Source: Pseudomonadota bacterium (GTDB lineage Bacteria > Pseudomonadota > Gammaproteobacteria > Burkholderiales > Burkholderiaceae_C). Taken from it: 10,843 bases of DNA. The DNA lies in the NCBI GenBank assembly GCA_023422975.1, contig JAFAGF010000111.1:1-10843 (forward strand). The letters run 5' to 3'. Shown here piece after piece: positions 1-9,574 of the stretch. How positions within the stretch are numbered: position 1 is the first letter of the stretch; each line of letters starts with the position of its first letter. The notes beneath the pieces are model-generated. The model was not told the origin of the DNA. It made no database searches and saw nothing but the letters and a program-made list of their open reading frames with translations. A program made the position numbers and the translations under genes.

Positions 1-101
1 ATGGCCACCTTGCCGGGCTTGGGGAACTCGTGGTATTCCAGTGCGGACTGGCGCAGCAGTGCGCGTTTATCAGGCAAGGCGGGGGTGGTGTTGTCGGACA
101 T
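1..101 (-). CDS. maeB: NADP-dependent malic enzyme, N-terminal fragment (gene continues beyond the window start)
   Basis: Only the first 33 codons are present, read leftward from an ATG at 101-99. The peptide begins MSDNTTPALPDK and contains LRQSALEYHEFPKPGKVA. The ALEYH...P.PGK(V/I) block is characteristic of the start of the MaeB-type malic enzymes, which oxidatively decarboxylate malate to pyruvate with NADP and often carry a C-terminal phosphotransacetylase-like domain. On the minus strand a GGGAG stretch lies about ten bases before the ATG and is a plausible ribosome site. The gene diverges from the Bug receptor gene at 368, and about 266 bp between the two must hold both promoters. The family call rests on this short N-terminal motif alone. 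The catalytic and NADP-binding parts are outside the window. Confidence 0.72.
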   Translation of the reverse strand, partial: MSDNTTPALPDKRALLRQSALEYHEFPKPGKVA

Positions 102-133
102 ATCTTCTCGTCTCCCAGGACGCAAAATGGTGA

Positions 134-159
134 TTGCACCAACCCTCTGTGCGGTGCAA
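134..159. promoter_or_regulatory. Inverted repeat in the malic enzyme / Bug divergent region
   Basis: TTGCACC at 134-140 and GGTGCAA at 153-159 are perfect 7-base inverted arms separated by 12 bases. It sits 33-58 bp upstream of the malic enzyme start codon, so it could be an operator or part of that gene's 5' leader. The half-site resembles NtrC sites, but the spacing is too wide for the usual NtrC dyad. The cognate factor is unknown. Confidence 0.3.
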
Positions 160-190
160 CCTTTGGTATGTAGCGAGCCATTGTAGGTGG

Positions 191-225
191 TTGCTATCAA
201 AAACAGGGGGTGCTCAGATGCTCCC
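191..225. repeat. Degenerate copy of a dispersed intergenic repeat
   Basis: TTGCTATCAAAAACAGG at 191-207, followed by GGGTGCT, matches the reverse complement of the end of the repeat at 8213-8300 (TGAAAACAGGAGCTGCTAGC) with a few substitutions. A weak stem pairs AGGGGG with CTCCCT. This reads as a decayed remnant, and it is assigned only by comparison within the window. Confidence 0.35.
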
Positions 226-262
226 TAGGGTCAAACACCTTCAACCCAGAACACCTCAATCG

Positions 263-286
263 CGGTTTGCGAAATTCAGCAAATCG
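263..286. promoter_or_regulatory. 24-bp palindromic operator candidate upstream of the first Bug gene
   Basis: The sequence CGGTTTGC-gaAATTca-GCAAATCG pairs at 9 of 12 symmetric positions around a central AATT. It ends 81 bp before the Bug start codon and lies 162 bp from the malic enzyme start. Its length and symmetry suit a dimeric helix-turn-helix regulator. Which gene it controls, and by what protein, cannot be read from the sequence. Confidence 0.35.
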
Positions 287-367
287 ACAGCTTGTAGTGC
301 CATGGGCTGTGCAGAAGCCGCTATGCTCGCCACCATTAACAGCACTAAACATTGATTAGGAAATCTA

Positions 368-1369
368 ATGAAGCAGTCGGCACATTCTTCTGTCTCCATG
401 TGGCGCACCGCCTTGGGCGCCGTGACGGTGGCTGCGGCCAGCCTCAGCGGCACCGCGCATGCCGCCGACGCTTACCCCAGCAAGCCCATCACACTGGTGA
501 TTCCGTTCTCTCCCGGCGGCTCGACCGACATTCTGGGTCGTTTGCTGGCGCAAAAGCTGGGAGAAGGCATGAAGGCCAATGTGATCGTCGAGAACAAGCC
601 GGGCGCCAACGGCACCATTGGTGTGGATCGCGTGGCCAAATCGGCACCCGATGGCTACACCGTGGTGCTGGCTGACGTGGGCGGCATGGCCATTTCCACC
701 AGCCTGTACCCCAAGCTGCCCTACCAGCCCATGAAGGACTTGGTGCCCGTGAGCCTGGTGGGCCGCAGCCCCTTGGTGCTGACCGTGGGCACCAACAGCC
801 CGCTCAAGTCGCTGGCAGATTTGACGGCTACCGCCAAGGCCAACCCGGCCAAGCTGAACTACCCCTCGTCCGGCACAGGCGGCCCCAACCACATGGGCGG
901 TGAGCTGTACGCCATGCAGGCGAATGTGAAGGTGACCCACGTGCCTTACAAGGGCAGCGCACCTTCGGTGGTATCGCTGGTATCGGGTGAGACAGATTTT
1001 GGCTTTTTGACCGCCGTCACCATCAACGCCCAGCTCAAGGCCGGCAATCTGCGTGCCCTGGCCGTGGCCCACGACAGCCGCCTGCCGGCCATGCCCGATG
1101 TGCCCACCATGGACGAAGCGGGTCTGAAGGGCTTCACCGCCGATGCCTGGTTCATGGCCGCCGTGCCCGCTGGCACCCCCCAACCCATCATTGACCGCCT
1201 GTACCAGGAAATTGCCAAAATCCTGCCGCAAGAAGGCGTGAAGGCCAAGCTCGACGCCGTGGGCGTGCTGCCTGCGGGCTTGAGCCCCAAGGCGTCGAGC
1301 GAATTCCTGGCCAAGGAAATCGTGAAATGGCGTGAAGTGGTCAAGACCGCCAAGATCACGCTGGACTAA
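368..1369 (+). CDS. Bug-family (TctC-type) tripartite tricarboxylate transporter substrate-binding protein
   Basis: A 333-residue periplasmic receptor of the usual Bug length (about 320-335). A Sec signal peptide is clear: a charged start, a hydrophobic stretch around residues 14-29, and a likely cut after AHA at 30-32. The mature part opens with YPSKPITLVIPFSPGGSTDI (36-55). It also carries the family blocks ENKPGANGTIG and APDGYT, and VPYKG in the second lobe. Bug proteins bind small carboxylates or related molecules, either to feed TctAB permeases or for signalling. The ligand cannot be inferred. An AGGA at 358-361, six bases before the ATG, supports the start. No tctA or tctB lies nearby, so it is an orphan receptor. 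It diverges from the malic enzyme gene and ends at a strong terminator. A malate or C4-acid role is possible but unproven. Confidence 0.93.
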   Translation: MKQSAHSSVSMWRTALGAVTVAAASLSGTAHAADAYPSKPITLVIPFSPGGSTDILGRLLAQKLGEGMKANVIVENKPGANGTIGVDRVAKSAPDGYTVVLADVGGMAISTSLYPKLPYQPMKDLVPVSLVGRSPLVLTVGTNSPLKSLADLTATAKANPAKLNYPSSGTGGPNHMGGELYAMQANVKVTHVPYKGSAPSVVSLVSGETDFGFLTAVTINAQLKAGNLRALAVAHDSRLPAMPDVPTMDEAGLKGFTADAWFMAAVPAGTPQPIIDRLYQEIAKILPQEGVKAKLDAVGVLPAGLSPKASSEFLAKEIVKWREVVKTAKITLD

Positions 1370-1392
1370 GCCCTCCGGCCACTGGCTGCCCC

Positions 1393-1427
1393 ATCCCCTT
1401 GTCACGCTGTGCAAGGGGATTTTTTTA
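1393..1427 (+). terminator. Rho-independent terminator of the Bug gene
   Basis: ATCCCCTTG (1393-1401) pairs perfectly with CAAGGGGAT (1412-1420). Inside, CAC (1403-1405) can also pair with GTG (1409-1411), leaving a three-base loop and one bulged T. A run of seven Ts ending at 1427 begins with the last base of the stem. It lies 24 bp after the Bug stop codon. Confidence 0.92.
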
Positions 1428-1493
1428 TGAGCACGTAGCGCTGACACAGCAAGCAATTTCAATACTTTCAACCTTCAAAGCTTTGTAATCCCT

Positions 1494-1529
1494 GCGCAAG
1501 CAGCTACTTTTTTAGATGTAGCTTTGCGC
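1494..1529. repeat. Imperfect hairpin, member of the dispersed intergenic repeats
   Basis: GCGCAAGCAGCTAC (1494-1507) pairs with GTAGCTTTGCGC (1518-1529), leaving two bases bulged. The loop contains six Ts. The left arm matches GCACAAGCAGCTA at 9030 in 12 of 13 positions. It lies in the gap between two convergent genes. It lacks a T-run after the stem on either strand, so it is not a standard terminator. Confidence 0.5.
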
Positions 1530-1613
1530 CATACCTGCCAGCCGCTGTAGCAGCCACTGCTCAAACCGGTTCCATCGTGCATCGCTCATTGGACTCACTC
1601 CTTGGTCTTGCTA

Positions 1614-2108
1614 TCAAACAGCGGCACGCAAAGCACAGCTCTGGGCGCACAGCGGCTGGCGCTGGCAGGCCAGGTTGCCGGCACACGCCACGCGAATGGT
1701 GCGGGCCGCATTGCGCTGGGTTTTGTGCTCCCAGAATTTCTCGTGCACAAAGAAAAACAGCATCTGCACCGTAGGCTCCAGCAGGCTGAGCGTCAGCGCC
1801 ATCCACAAATCACCTGTCACCGCATACGCCACCCCCGCTGCCACCACCAAATGCACCGCGTAATAGCTGGCGGTTTTGGCCAGCGTGCGCCAGCGCCGCA
1901 GCGGCACCCGCAGCCACGCTTTGTCGTGCACAAAGTAAGCCACGGCCTGCACGCTGGGCTCCAGCAGGCTCAGCGTCAGTGCCGCCAGCCAATTGCCCGT
2001 CACGGCATATGCCACACCCGCCGCCACCAGGATGTGGATGACGTAATAACTGGCCGTCTTGAGCAGCGCGGTTTCGTTCTTGCGCAGCAGATGATGGATG
2101 TGGGACAT
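1614..2108 (-). CDS. DUF2061-family membrane protein with two tandem DUF2061 units
   Basis: The ATG at 2108 is preferred because a CGGAG lies six bases upstream; a TTG at 2138 would add ten residues. The 164-residue product holds two copies of one unit at residues 17-65 and 78-126, each starting KTASYY and ending FVH(D/E)K-W. They share GVAYAVTG and ALTLSLLEP, with 34 of 49 residues identical. Each unit is mostly hydrophobic and fits one or two membrane helices. DUF2061 has no established biochemical role. Residues about 130-164 form a Cys- and Arg-containing tail unlike the rest, ending in a repeat-like sequence that supplies the TGA-TAG stops. A Fur-box-like dyad over the promoter suggests iron control. 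The gene is monocistronic and converges on the Bug gene. Confidence 0.85.
   Translation of the reverse strand: MSHIHHLLRKNETALLKTASYYVIHILVAAGVAYAVTGNWLAALTLSLLEPSVQAVAYFVHDKAWLRVPLRRWRTLAKTASYYAVHLVVAAGVAYAVTGDLWMALTLSLLEPTVQMLFFFVHEKFWEHKTQRNAARTIRVACAGNLACQRQPLCAQSCALRAAV
1731..2060 (-). repeat. Internal gene duplication within the DUF2061 gene
   Basis: The stretches 1914-2060 (unit 1) and 1731-1877 (unit 2) are 147-base direct copies with a 183-base period, in frame. They are alike at DNA level as well as protein level: for example, both carry cagcaggct followed by agcgtcag in the same register. This indicates duplication inside the gene rather than convergence. Confidence 0.85.
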
Positions 2109-2134
2109 GGCGGGCTCCGTGCTGAATGGTGAGT

Positions 2135-2167
2135 TCAAATGATAGTTGTTATCAATTCATAATTGAA
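2135..2167 (-). promoter_or_regulatory. Candidate promoter with overlapping Fur-box-like dyad for the DUF2061 gene
   Basis: On the plus strand, TGATA-gttgt-TATCA (2140-2154) is a perfect dyad. The 19-mer at 2135-2153 matches the classical Fur consensus (GATAATGATAATCATTATC) at 13 of 19 positions. On the minus strand a -10-like TATCAT (2144-2139) lies inside the dyad, with a weaker TTCAAT (2167-2162) 17 bp upstream. Transcription would then start about 25 bp before the ATG at 2108, so a bound repressor would block the polymerase. The match was made by eye. Confidence 0.5.
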
Positions 2168-2183
2168 TTTGATAGCTCCTATC
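2154..2183. promoter_or_regulatory. Two further palindromes between the DUF2061 and kinase genes
   Basis: AATTCA-TAAT-TGAATT (2154-2169) is a perfect 16-bp palindrome. GATAG-CTC-CTATC (2171-2183) is a perfect 5-bp dyad directly beside it, and TTGATAGCTCCT also resembles the dispersed repeat. Together with the Fur-like dyad they make three abutting symmetric elements in 44 bp. They could be stacked operators for the divergent genes. Confidence 0.35.
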
Positions 2184-2326
2184 TTTGCCATACCGACAAG
2201 CTATCCCCACGACTGTTACAGCTTTGTAAACTTTTTTGACCCAGTCCAGATAAGTTGTGGGATTTATCCTACCCAGCCCGCTAGGCAGGGCAAGATACCG
2301 CACCTCCCCTGCTCCCGCCTGCTGCC

Positions 2327-6053
<3,727 letters not shown>

Positions 6054-6070
<17 letters not shown>

Positions 6071-7082
6071 AGACCGTAGGCCGCGCCTGCTGCTGGTGGA
6101 TGATGAACCCACCAATTTGCATGTGCTGCGCCAGATACTGGGGGACGACTACCGCCTGCAATTCGCCACGGATGGCGCCAAAGCATTGCAGCTGATTGCG
6201 CACCAGAAGCCCGATCTGATTCTGCTGGACATCATGATGCCCACGCTCAGCGGCTATGACGTCTGCCGCCAGCTCAAGGCCAATCCGCAGACCCAGAACA
6301 TTCCGGTGATCTTTGTCTCCGCCCTGTCCGAAATGGGTGATGAAGCCGAAGGCTTTGATGCCGGCGGTGTGGACTACATCATCAAGCCCGTGCGCGCACC
6401 CGTGGTGCATGCGCGGGTGCGCACCCACCTGTCCCTGGTGGATGCGAATGCCCTGCGCCAGTCACGCCTGCAGATCGTACAGCGCCTGGGCCGCGCTGCT
6501 GAGTACAAAGACAACGAAACCGGCATGCATGTGCTGCGCATGAGCCACTTTGCCCATGCGCTGGCACTGGCCATTGGCTGCTCGCCCGCATGGGCTGACG
6601 ACTTGCTGCACGCCGCCCCCATGCACGATGTGGGCAAGATTGGCATTCCCGATGCCGTGCTGCTCAAACCCGGCCCGCTCACCGAGACCGAATGGCAGGT
6701 CATGCGCCAGCATCCGGCCATTGGTGCGGAGATCATTGGCGAACACGACAGCGGTATCTTGCAGCTGGCGCGCAGCGTGGCACTGACCCACCACGAAAAA
6801 TGGGATGGCTCGGGCTACCCCCAGGGCCTGCGCGGCGCCGACATTCCGCTGGCCGCACGCATCGTGGCCATTGCCGACGTGTTTGACGCACTGACTTCCG
6901 AGCGCCCCTACAAGCGCGCCTGGTCGGTAAATGACGCCATGGCCCACATCCAAGCACAGTCCGGCAAGCACTTTGACCCACAGTTGGTGCCGGTCTTCCT
7001 GTCGCTGCGCAATGAGGTAGAAACCATTCGGGCCCGCTGGCAAGACGAGGTGCTGGAACCCGCGATTGAAGACTGCCTCTGA
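6054..7082 (+). CDS. RpfG-like response regulator, REC-HD-GYP cyclic-di-GMP phosphodiesterase
   Basis: The ATG at 6054 is chosen because AAGGAA (6040-6045) lies eight bases upstream. An ATG at 6045 overlaps that site, and a TTG at 6033 is less likely. The product has 342 residues. The receiver (about 10-125) has D16/D17, phospho-acceptor D59 (LLDIMMP) and K111. The HD-GYP domain (about 140-335) has E155, H159, H191-D192 (HDVGKIGIPD), H220, H246-H247-E248, GSGYP (252-256) and D275 (DVFDALT). This is the full metal-ligand set, so it should hydrolyse c-di-GMP in the cytosol. Overlap with the kinase gene implies translational coupling and a dedicated pair, as in RpfC/RpfG. Phosphate passed from the kinase HPt to D59 would control the output. 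No DNA-binding domain is present. Confidence 0.95.
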
Positions 7083-7093
7083 TAATAGAGGGC

Positions 7094-7624
7094 ATGACTG
7101 TGTCTGCCTTGCCTGCACCCTGGATACTGCGCGGCCTGAATGCGCGCGATGTTGACTGCCTGCTGCACGTACAAACCATTTGTTACGGCGACGAATTCCT
7201 CGAAAGCCGCGAAGTGTTTGCCCAGCGCCTGACGGCCCCGCACCACTGCTCCGTGGGCGTGGTGCACGCCAGCGACCACACGCTCAAAGCCTATCTGGCG
7301 GCCTACTGGTCCAACCTCGGCAAAATCACGCCGCTGGATGGTCACTTCACGGTCCCCACGGCCAACGACCCCGTGCTGTACCTGCATGACATGTCGGTGC
7401 TGCCCGAACTGGCCGGTCAAGGCGTGGCCCGTTATCTGGTGCAGCACCTGATGCACCACGCCCGCCAACGTGGCCTGCGACAAGCGGCACTGGTGTCGGT
7501 ACAGGGCTCCCAAACGTACTGGGAACGTCAAGGTTTTTCTGTAAGCCCCGTGCTGGATGCACAACAGTCCATGCACCTTGAAACCTATGGTGACGGCGCG
7601 CTGTACATGACGGCAGCGCTCTAA
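7094..7624 (+). CDS. GNAT-family N-acetyltransferase
   Basis: A 176-residue protein with the acetyl-CoA-binding core of the GNAT fold. The beta-strand LYLHDMSVLP (95-104) is followed by LAGQGVARYLVQHL (106-119), the pyrophosphate loop and helix. The first loop position is Ala rather than the usual Gln or Arg. TYWERQGF (141-148) is the usual late motif next to the cofactor. The acetyl acceptor, whether a small molecule or a protein, cannot be told. The ATG at 7094 has GAGGG just upstream and lies 11 bp after the HD-GYP stop codon, so the gene may be read through with the two-component operon. A GATAAT at 7081-7086 could instead be its own -10 element. No functional link to c-di-GMP signalling is evident. 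Confidence 0.88.
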   Translation: MTVSALPAPWILRGLNARDVDCLLHVQTICYGDEFLESREVFAQRLTAPHHCSVGVVHASDHTLKAYLAAYWSNLGKITPLDGHFTVPTANDPVLYLHDMSVLPELAGQGVARYLVQHLMHHARQRGLRQAALVSVQGSQTYWERQGFSVSPVLDAQQSMHLETYGDGALYMTAAL

Positions 7625-7684
7625 TTTCTGATAGTTGCGACATTGGCTGACAAACGGCTCCACCGGCGTCGCGATAATGCGCGC

Positions 7685-8209
7685 ATGCCTAACCGATGGA
7701 AACCGAACGTCACGGTCTCAGCCGTTATTGAACGCGACCAGCGCTTTTTGCTGGTGGAAGAAAATACCGCTGACGGCCTGCGCCTGAACACCCCCGCCGG
7801 TCACCTGGACCCCGCTGAAACCCCTTTGCAGGCCTGCGCCCGCGAAGTGCTGGAAGAGACGGCCTACAGTTTCCAGCCCACCGCCGTGGTCGGCATCTAC
7901 ATGAACCGGTTCATCCGCACCCGCACTGGCTCGGACATCACCTATATGCGCTTTGCATTCACGGGCGATCTGGGCCAGCACCACGCACACCGCGCACTGG
8001 ACGAAGGCATTGTGCGCCCCGTGTGGCTCACGCTGGAAGAGCTACAGGCCACCGCCCACCTGCACCGCAGCCCCGTGGTGCTGCAGTCCGTGCGTGACTA
8101 CCTGGCCGGCCAGCGCTTTGACACACGGCTGATTCAGGCCGACCCCAGCATCTACAGCGTGCCCGAGCCCACCCCGCACACACAAGACCTGCTGGCGCAC
8201 CTGAAATAA
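7685..8209 (+). CDS. NudJ-like Nudix hydrolase
   Basis: A 174-residue hydrolase of the phosphatase NudJ type. The Nudix box runs from G39 to about Y61: GHLDPAE (39-45), then AREVLEET (52-59), giving G-x5-E-x7-REV-x-EE, with Ala60 where Gly is usual. The start (PNVTVSAVIERDQRFLLVEE, 7-26) and the later RSPVV...VRDYLAGQRF (128-144) match E. coli NudJ, which removes phosphate from nucleoside di- and triphosphates and thiamin pyrophosphate intermediates. The enzyme is expected to be cytosolic and magnesium dependent. A TTG at 7643 would add 14 residues of basic, non-family sequence, so ATG 7685 is chosen. There is no Shine-Dalgarno; GATAAT at 7673-7678 sits where a -10 for a leaderless message would be. 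The exact substrate is uncertain. Confidence 0.9.
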   Translation: MPNRWKPNVTVSAVIERDQRFLLVEENTADGLRLNTPAGHLDPAETPLQACAREVLEETAYSFQPTAVVGIYMNRFIRTRTGSDITYMRFAFTGDLGQHHAHRALDEGIVRPVWLTLEELQATAHLHRSPVVLQSVRDYLAGQRFDTRLIQADPSIYSVPEPTPHTQDLLAHLK

Positions 8210-8212
8210 ACC

Positions 8213-8300
8213 ATAGCTGCCTGCGCAGATGCAGCGAGCACTTTCAATACAAAAGATACTGAAAGCGTTATTTCATCAACGCTAGCAGCTCCTGTTTTCA
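8213..8300. repeat. Dispersed intergenic repeat with nested inverted repeats
   Basis: AGCTGC (8215-8220) and GCAGCT (8285-8290) form outer arms. Inside, CTTTCA (8241-8246) pairs with TGAAAG (8260-8265). The tail GCTAGCAGCTCCTGTTTTCA, read in reverse, matches the element at 191-225, and its core resembles those at 1494 and 9029. It starts three bases after the Nudix stop codon and may help to end or stabilise that transcript. No T-run follows the stem. Confidence 0.5.
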
Positions 8301-8420
8301 CAGCCCTGCACCACCGCCTGCCTGCACGTAGTAAGCGGTTAACACCCACGCCTGCACCGCCTTCCTACCATGGTGGCAGCCCGCACCGAACGGGCCATCC
8401 ACCATTCACAGGAGACCACC

Positions 8421-9002
8421 ATGGCAGGTAAGAAAATTTTGATGATTTGCGGCGACTACTGCGAGGACTATGAAACCATGGTTCCCTTCCAGACGCTGCT
8501 GGCGGTGGGCCACACCGTGCACGCGGTCTGCCCCGACAAAAAAGCGGGGGAGCACATCAAAACCGCCATCCACGACTTTGAAGGCGCGCAAACCTACAGC
8601 GAAAAGCCCGGCCACAACTTCACGCTCAACGCCACCTTTGCCGACGTGAAACCCGAGCAGTACGACGCCCTGGTCATCCCCGGTGGCCGCGGCCCCGAAT
8701 ACCTGCGCGGCTACAAGGGCGTGCGCGCCGCAGTGCGCCACTTTTTTGACACCAACAAGCCCGTGGCCGCCGTCTGCCACGGCGCGCAGCTGCTGGCCGG
8801 TGCCGGCGTGCTCAAGGGCCGCACCTGCTCGGCCTACCCCGCCTGCCGTGCCGAGGTCGAACTGGCCGGCGGCACCTATGCCGACATTCCCGTCGATCAG
8901 GCGCACACCGAAGGCAACCTCGTCAGCGCCCCGGCCTGGCCCGCACACCCCGCCTGGCTGGCGCAGTTTCTGGCTTTGTTGGGCACCAAGATTTCACACT
9001 GA
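8421..9002 (+). CDS. DJ-1/PfpI-family protein, DJ-1D-like
   Basis: A 193-residue class I glutamine amidotransferase-like protein. The ATG at 8421 is chosen because AGGAG lies seven bases before it; an earlier ATG at 8370 lacks this and adds non-conserved residues. The conserved acidic residue is E15 (GDYCEDYETMVPFQ, 11-24). The nucleophile-elbow Cys is C119 followed by H120 (AAVCHGAQLLAG, 116-127). The blocks KKAG...TAIHDFEGAQTYSE (40-61), GHNFTLNATF (64-73) and ALVIPGGR.PEYL (83-95) closely resemble plant DJ-1D (YLS5) proteins, which consist of two such domains. Members act as glyoxalase III-like enzymes or are suggested deglycases or proteases. A methylglyoxal or stress role is plausible but not shown. 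It stands alone between the repeat at 8213 and a terminator. Confidence 0.92.
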   Translation: MAGKKILMICGDYCEDYETMVPFQTLLAVGHTVHAVCPDKKAGEHIKTAIHDFEGAQTYSEKPGHNFTLNATFADVKPEQYDALVIPGGRGPEYLRGYKGVRAAVRHFFDTNKPVAAVCHGAQLLAGAGVLKGRTCSAYPACRAEVELAGGTYADIPVDQAHTEGNLVSAPAWPAHPAWLAQFLALLGTKISH

Positions 9003-9028
9003 AATCCGGCTTTTACGCAGACTGGTAA

Positions 9029-9064
9029 AGCACAAGCAGCTATTCATTTTTCAAGCGCCTGCGC
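9029..9064. repeat. Dispersed intergenic repeat, short copy
   Basis: GCACAAGCAGCTA from 9030 matches GCGCAAGCAGCTA at 1494 in 12 of 13 positions, again followed by a T-rich stretch. It lies between the DJ-1 stop codon and its terminator. The boundaries are approximate. Confidence 0.4.
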
Positions 9065-9088
9065 ACAAACCAGCTTGACGCCACCCCC

Positions 9089-9119
9089 ACCGGGCCACAC
9101 CATGGCCCGGTTGGTTTTT
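9089..9119 (+). terminator. Rho-independent terminator after the DJ-1 gene
   Basis: ACCGGGCC (9089-9096) pairs perfectly with GGCCCGGT (9104-9111) around a seven-base loop. It is followed by TGG and five Ts (9115-9119). The structure ends just before the ribosome site of the next gene at 9133. Confidence 0.85.
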
Positions 9120-9132
9120 CTGGGAGTGCGCC

Positions 9133-9492
9133 ATGTGCCAAGTCTTTCTCAGCGCGGATCCGCAGCTTTGGGCCCACCGCGCCCGTTCCATCCGCCTGCA
9201 TGGCGTGGCCACCAGCCTGCGGCTGGAAAACCTGTTCTGGCAGGTGCTGCAAGAGATTGCTGCGCGCGACGGCTACAGCGTGCCTCAGCTGTGCACCAAG
9301 CTCTATGACGAACTGCTGGCCGCGCGCGGGGCCGTCGACAACTTCAGCTCGTTCTTGCGTGTGTGCTGCACGCGCTATTTGGCGTTGCAGCTCAGCGGTG
9401 AAATTCCGCAGGATGTGCGCATTCCAATTCGCAGCCTCACCGTCGGCAACCACCGCCCGCCAACGCCAGCACCGCTTGCGCTGCACCACTGA
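9133..9492 (+). CDS. Ribbon-helix-helix domain protein
   Basis: A 119-residue cytosolic protein of a family common in proteobacteria, the RHH_4-type ribbon-helix-helix. The signature is RSIRLHGVATSLRLENLFW (18-36): a short basic strand, then a helix with an aromatic end. It is followed by EIAARDG (41-47), LYDELLAARG (57-66) and a final conserved helix NFSSFLRVCCTRYL (70-83). Ribbon-helix-helix folds usually bind DNA as dimers through the strand, so a regulatory role is likely but no target is known. The Pro-rich tail (109-113) is probably unstructured. GGGAG (9122-9126), six bases before the ATG, supports the start. The gene lies just after a terminator and upstream of the NTF2-like/Bug pair, which carries inverted repeats in its leader. 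Confidence 0.82.
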   Translation: MCQVFLSADPQLWAHRARSIRLHGVATSLRLENLFWQVLQEIAARDGYSVPQLCTKLYDELLAARGAVDNFSSFLRVCCTRYLALQLSGEIPQDVRIPIRSLTVGNHRPPTPAPLALHH

Positions 9493-9518
9493 GCAGGCTG
9501 CGCACCCGCGCTTCAGAT

Positions 9519-9574
9519 GTTTGCCTTATGAGCAAACAAAAAATCATTCGTTTTAGAAATAACCAATGATTTCT
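9519..9574. promoter_or_regulatory. Cluster of inverted repeats upstream of the NTF2-like/Bug pair
   Basis: GTTTGC-cttatga-GCAAAC (9519-9537) is a perfect 6-bp dyad. AAATCATT (9541-9548) and AATGATTT (9565-9572) are perfect 8-base arms 16 bases apart. AGAAAT (9555-9560) pairs with ATTTCT (9569-9574) as an alternative. The stretch is AT-rich compared with its surroundings and lies 41-96 bp before the next start codon. It is a likely control region, by an unidentified factor. Confidence 0.45.

Noticed and set aside
134..159. NtrC binding site
   Set aside because: The half-sites resemble TGCACC/GGTGCA, but they are separated by 12 bases rather than the short gap of NtrC sites, and no sigma-54 promoter is seen nearby.
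355..369. ATTAG-gaaat-CTAAT dyad across the ribosome site and start codon of the first Bug gene
   Set aside because: A five-pair AU-rich stem with a five-base loop is too weak to argue for translational control.
365..1471. Long open frame on the minus strand opposite the first Bug gene
   Set aside because: It is rich in His, Gly and Gln, matches no family and mirrors the codon pattern of the clear Bug gene. It is a by-product of high GC.
1561..1863. Several small frames on both strands overlapping the 3' end of the DUF2061 gene
   Set aside because: Low-complexity Ala/Arg/Gln-rich products without family features. The DUF2061 frame alone shows conserved repeats.
2236..2270. Sigma-70 promoter for the kinase gene (TTGACC with TATCCT)
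   Set aside because: The spacing is 23 bp, and no -10 of reasonable quality lies at 16-19 bp. The true promoter was not identified.
7643..7684. Upstream TTG start for the Nudix gene
   Set aside because: The added residues are strongly basic and unlike the family, whose conserved part begins just after the ATG at 7685.
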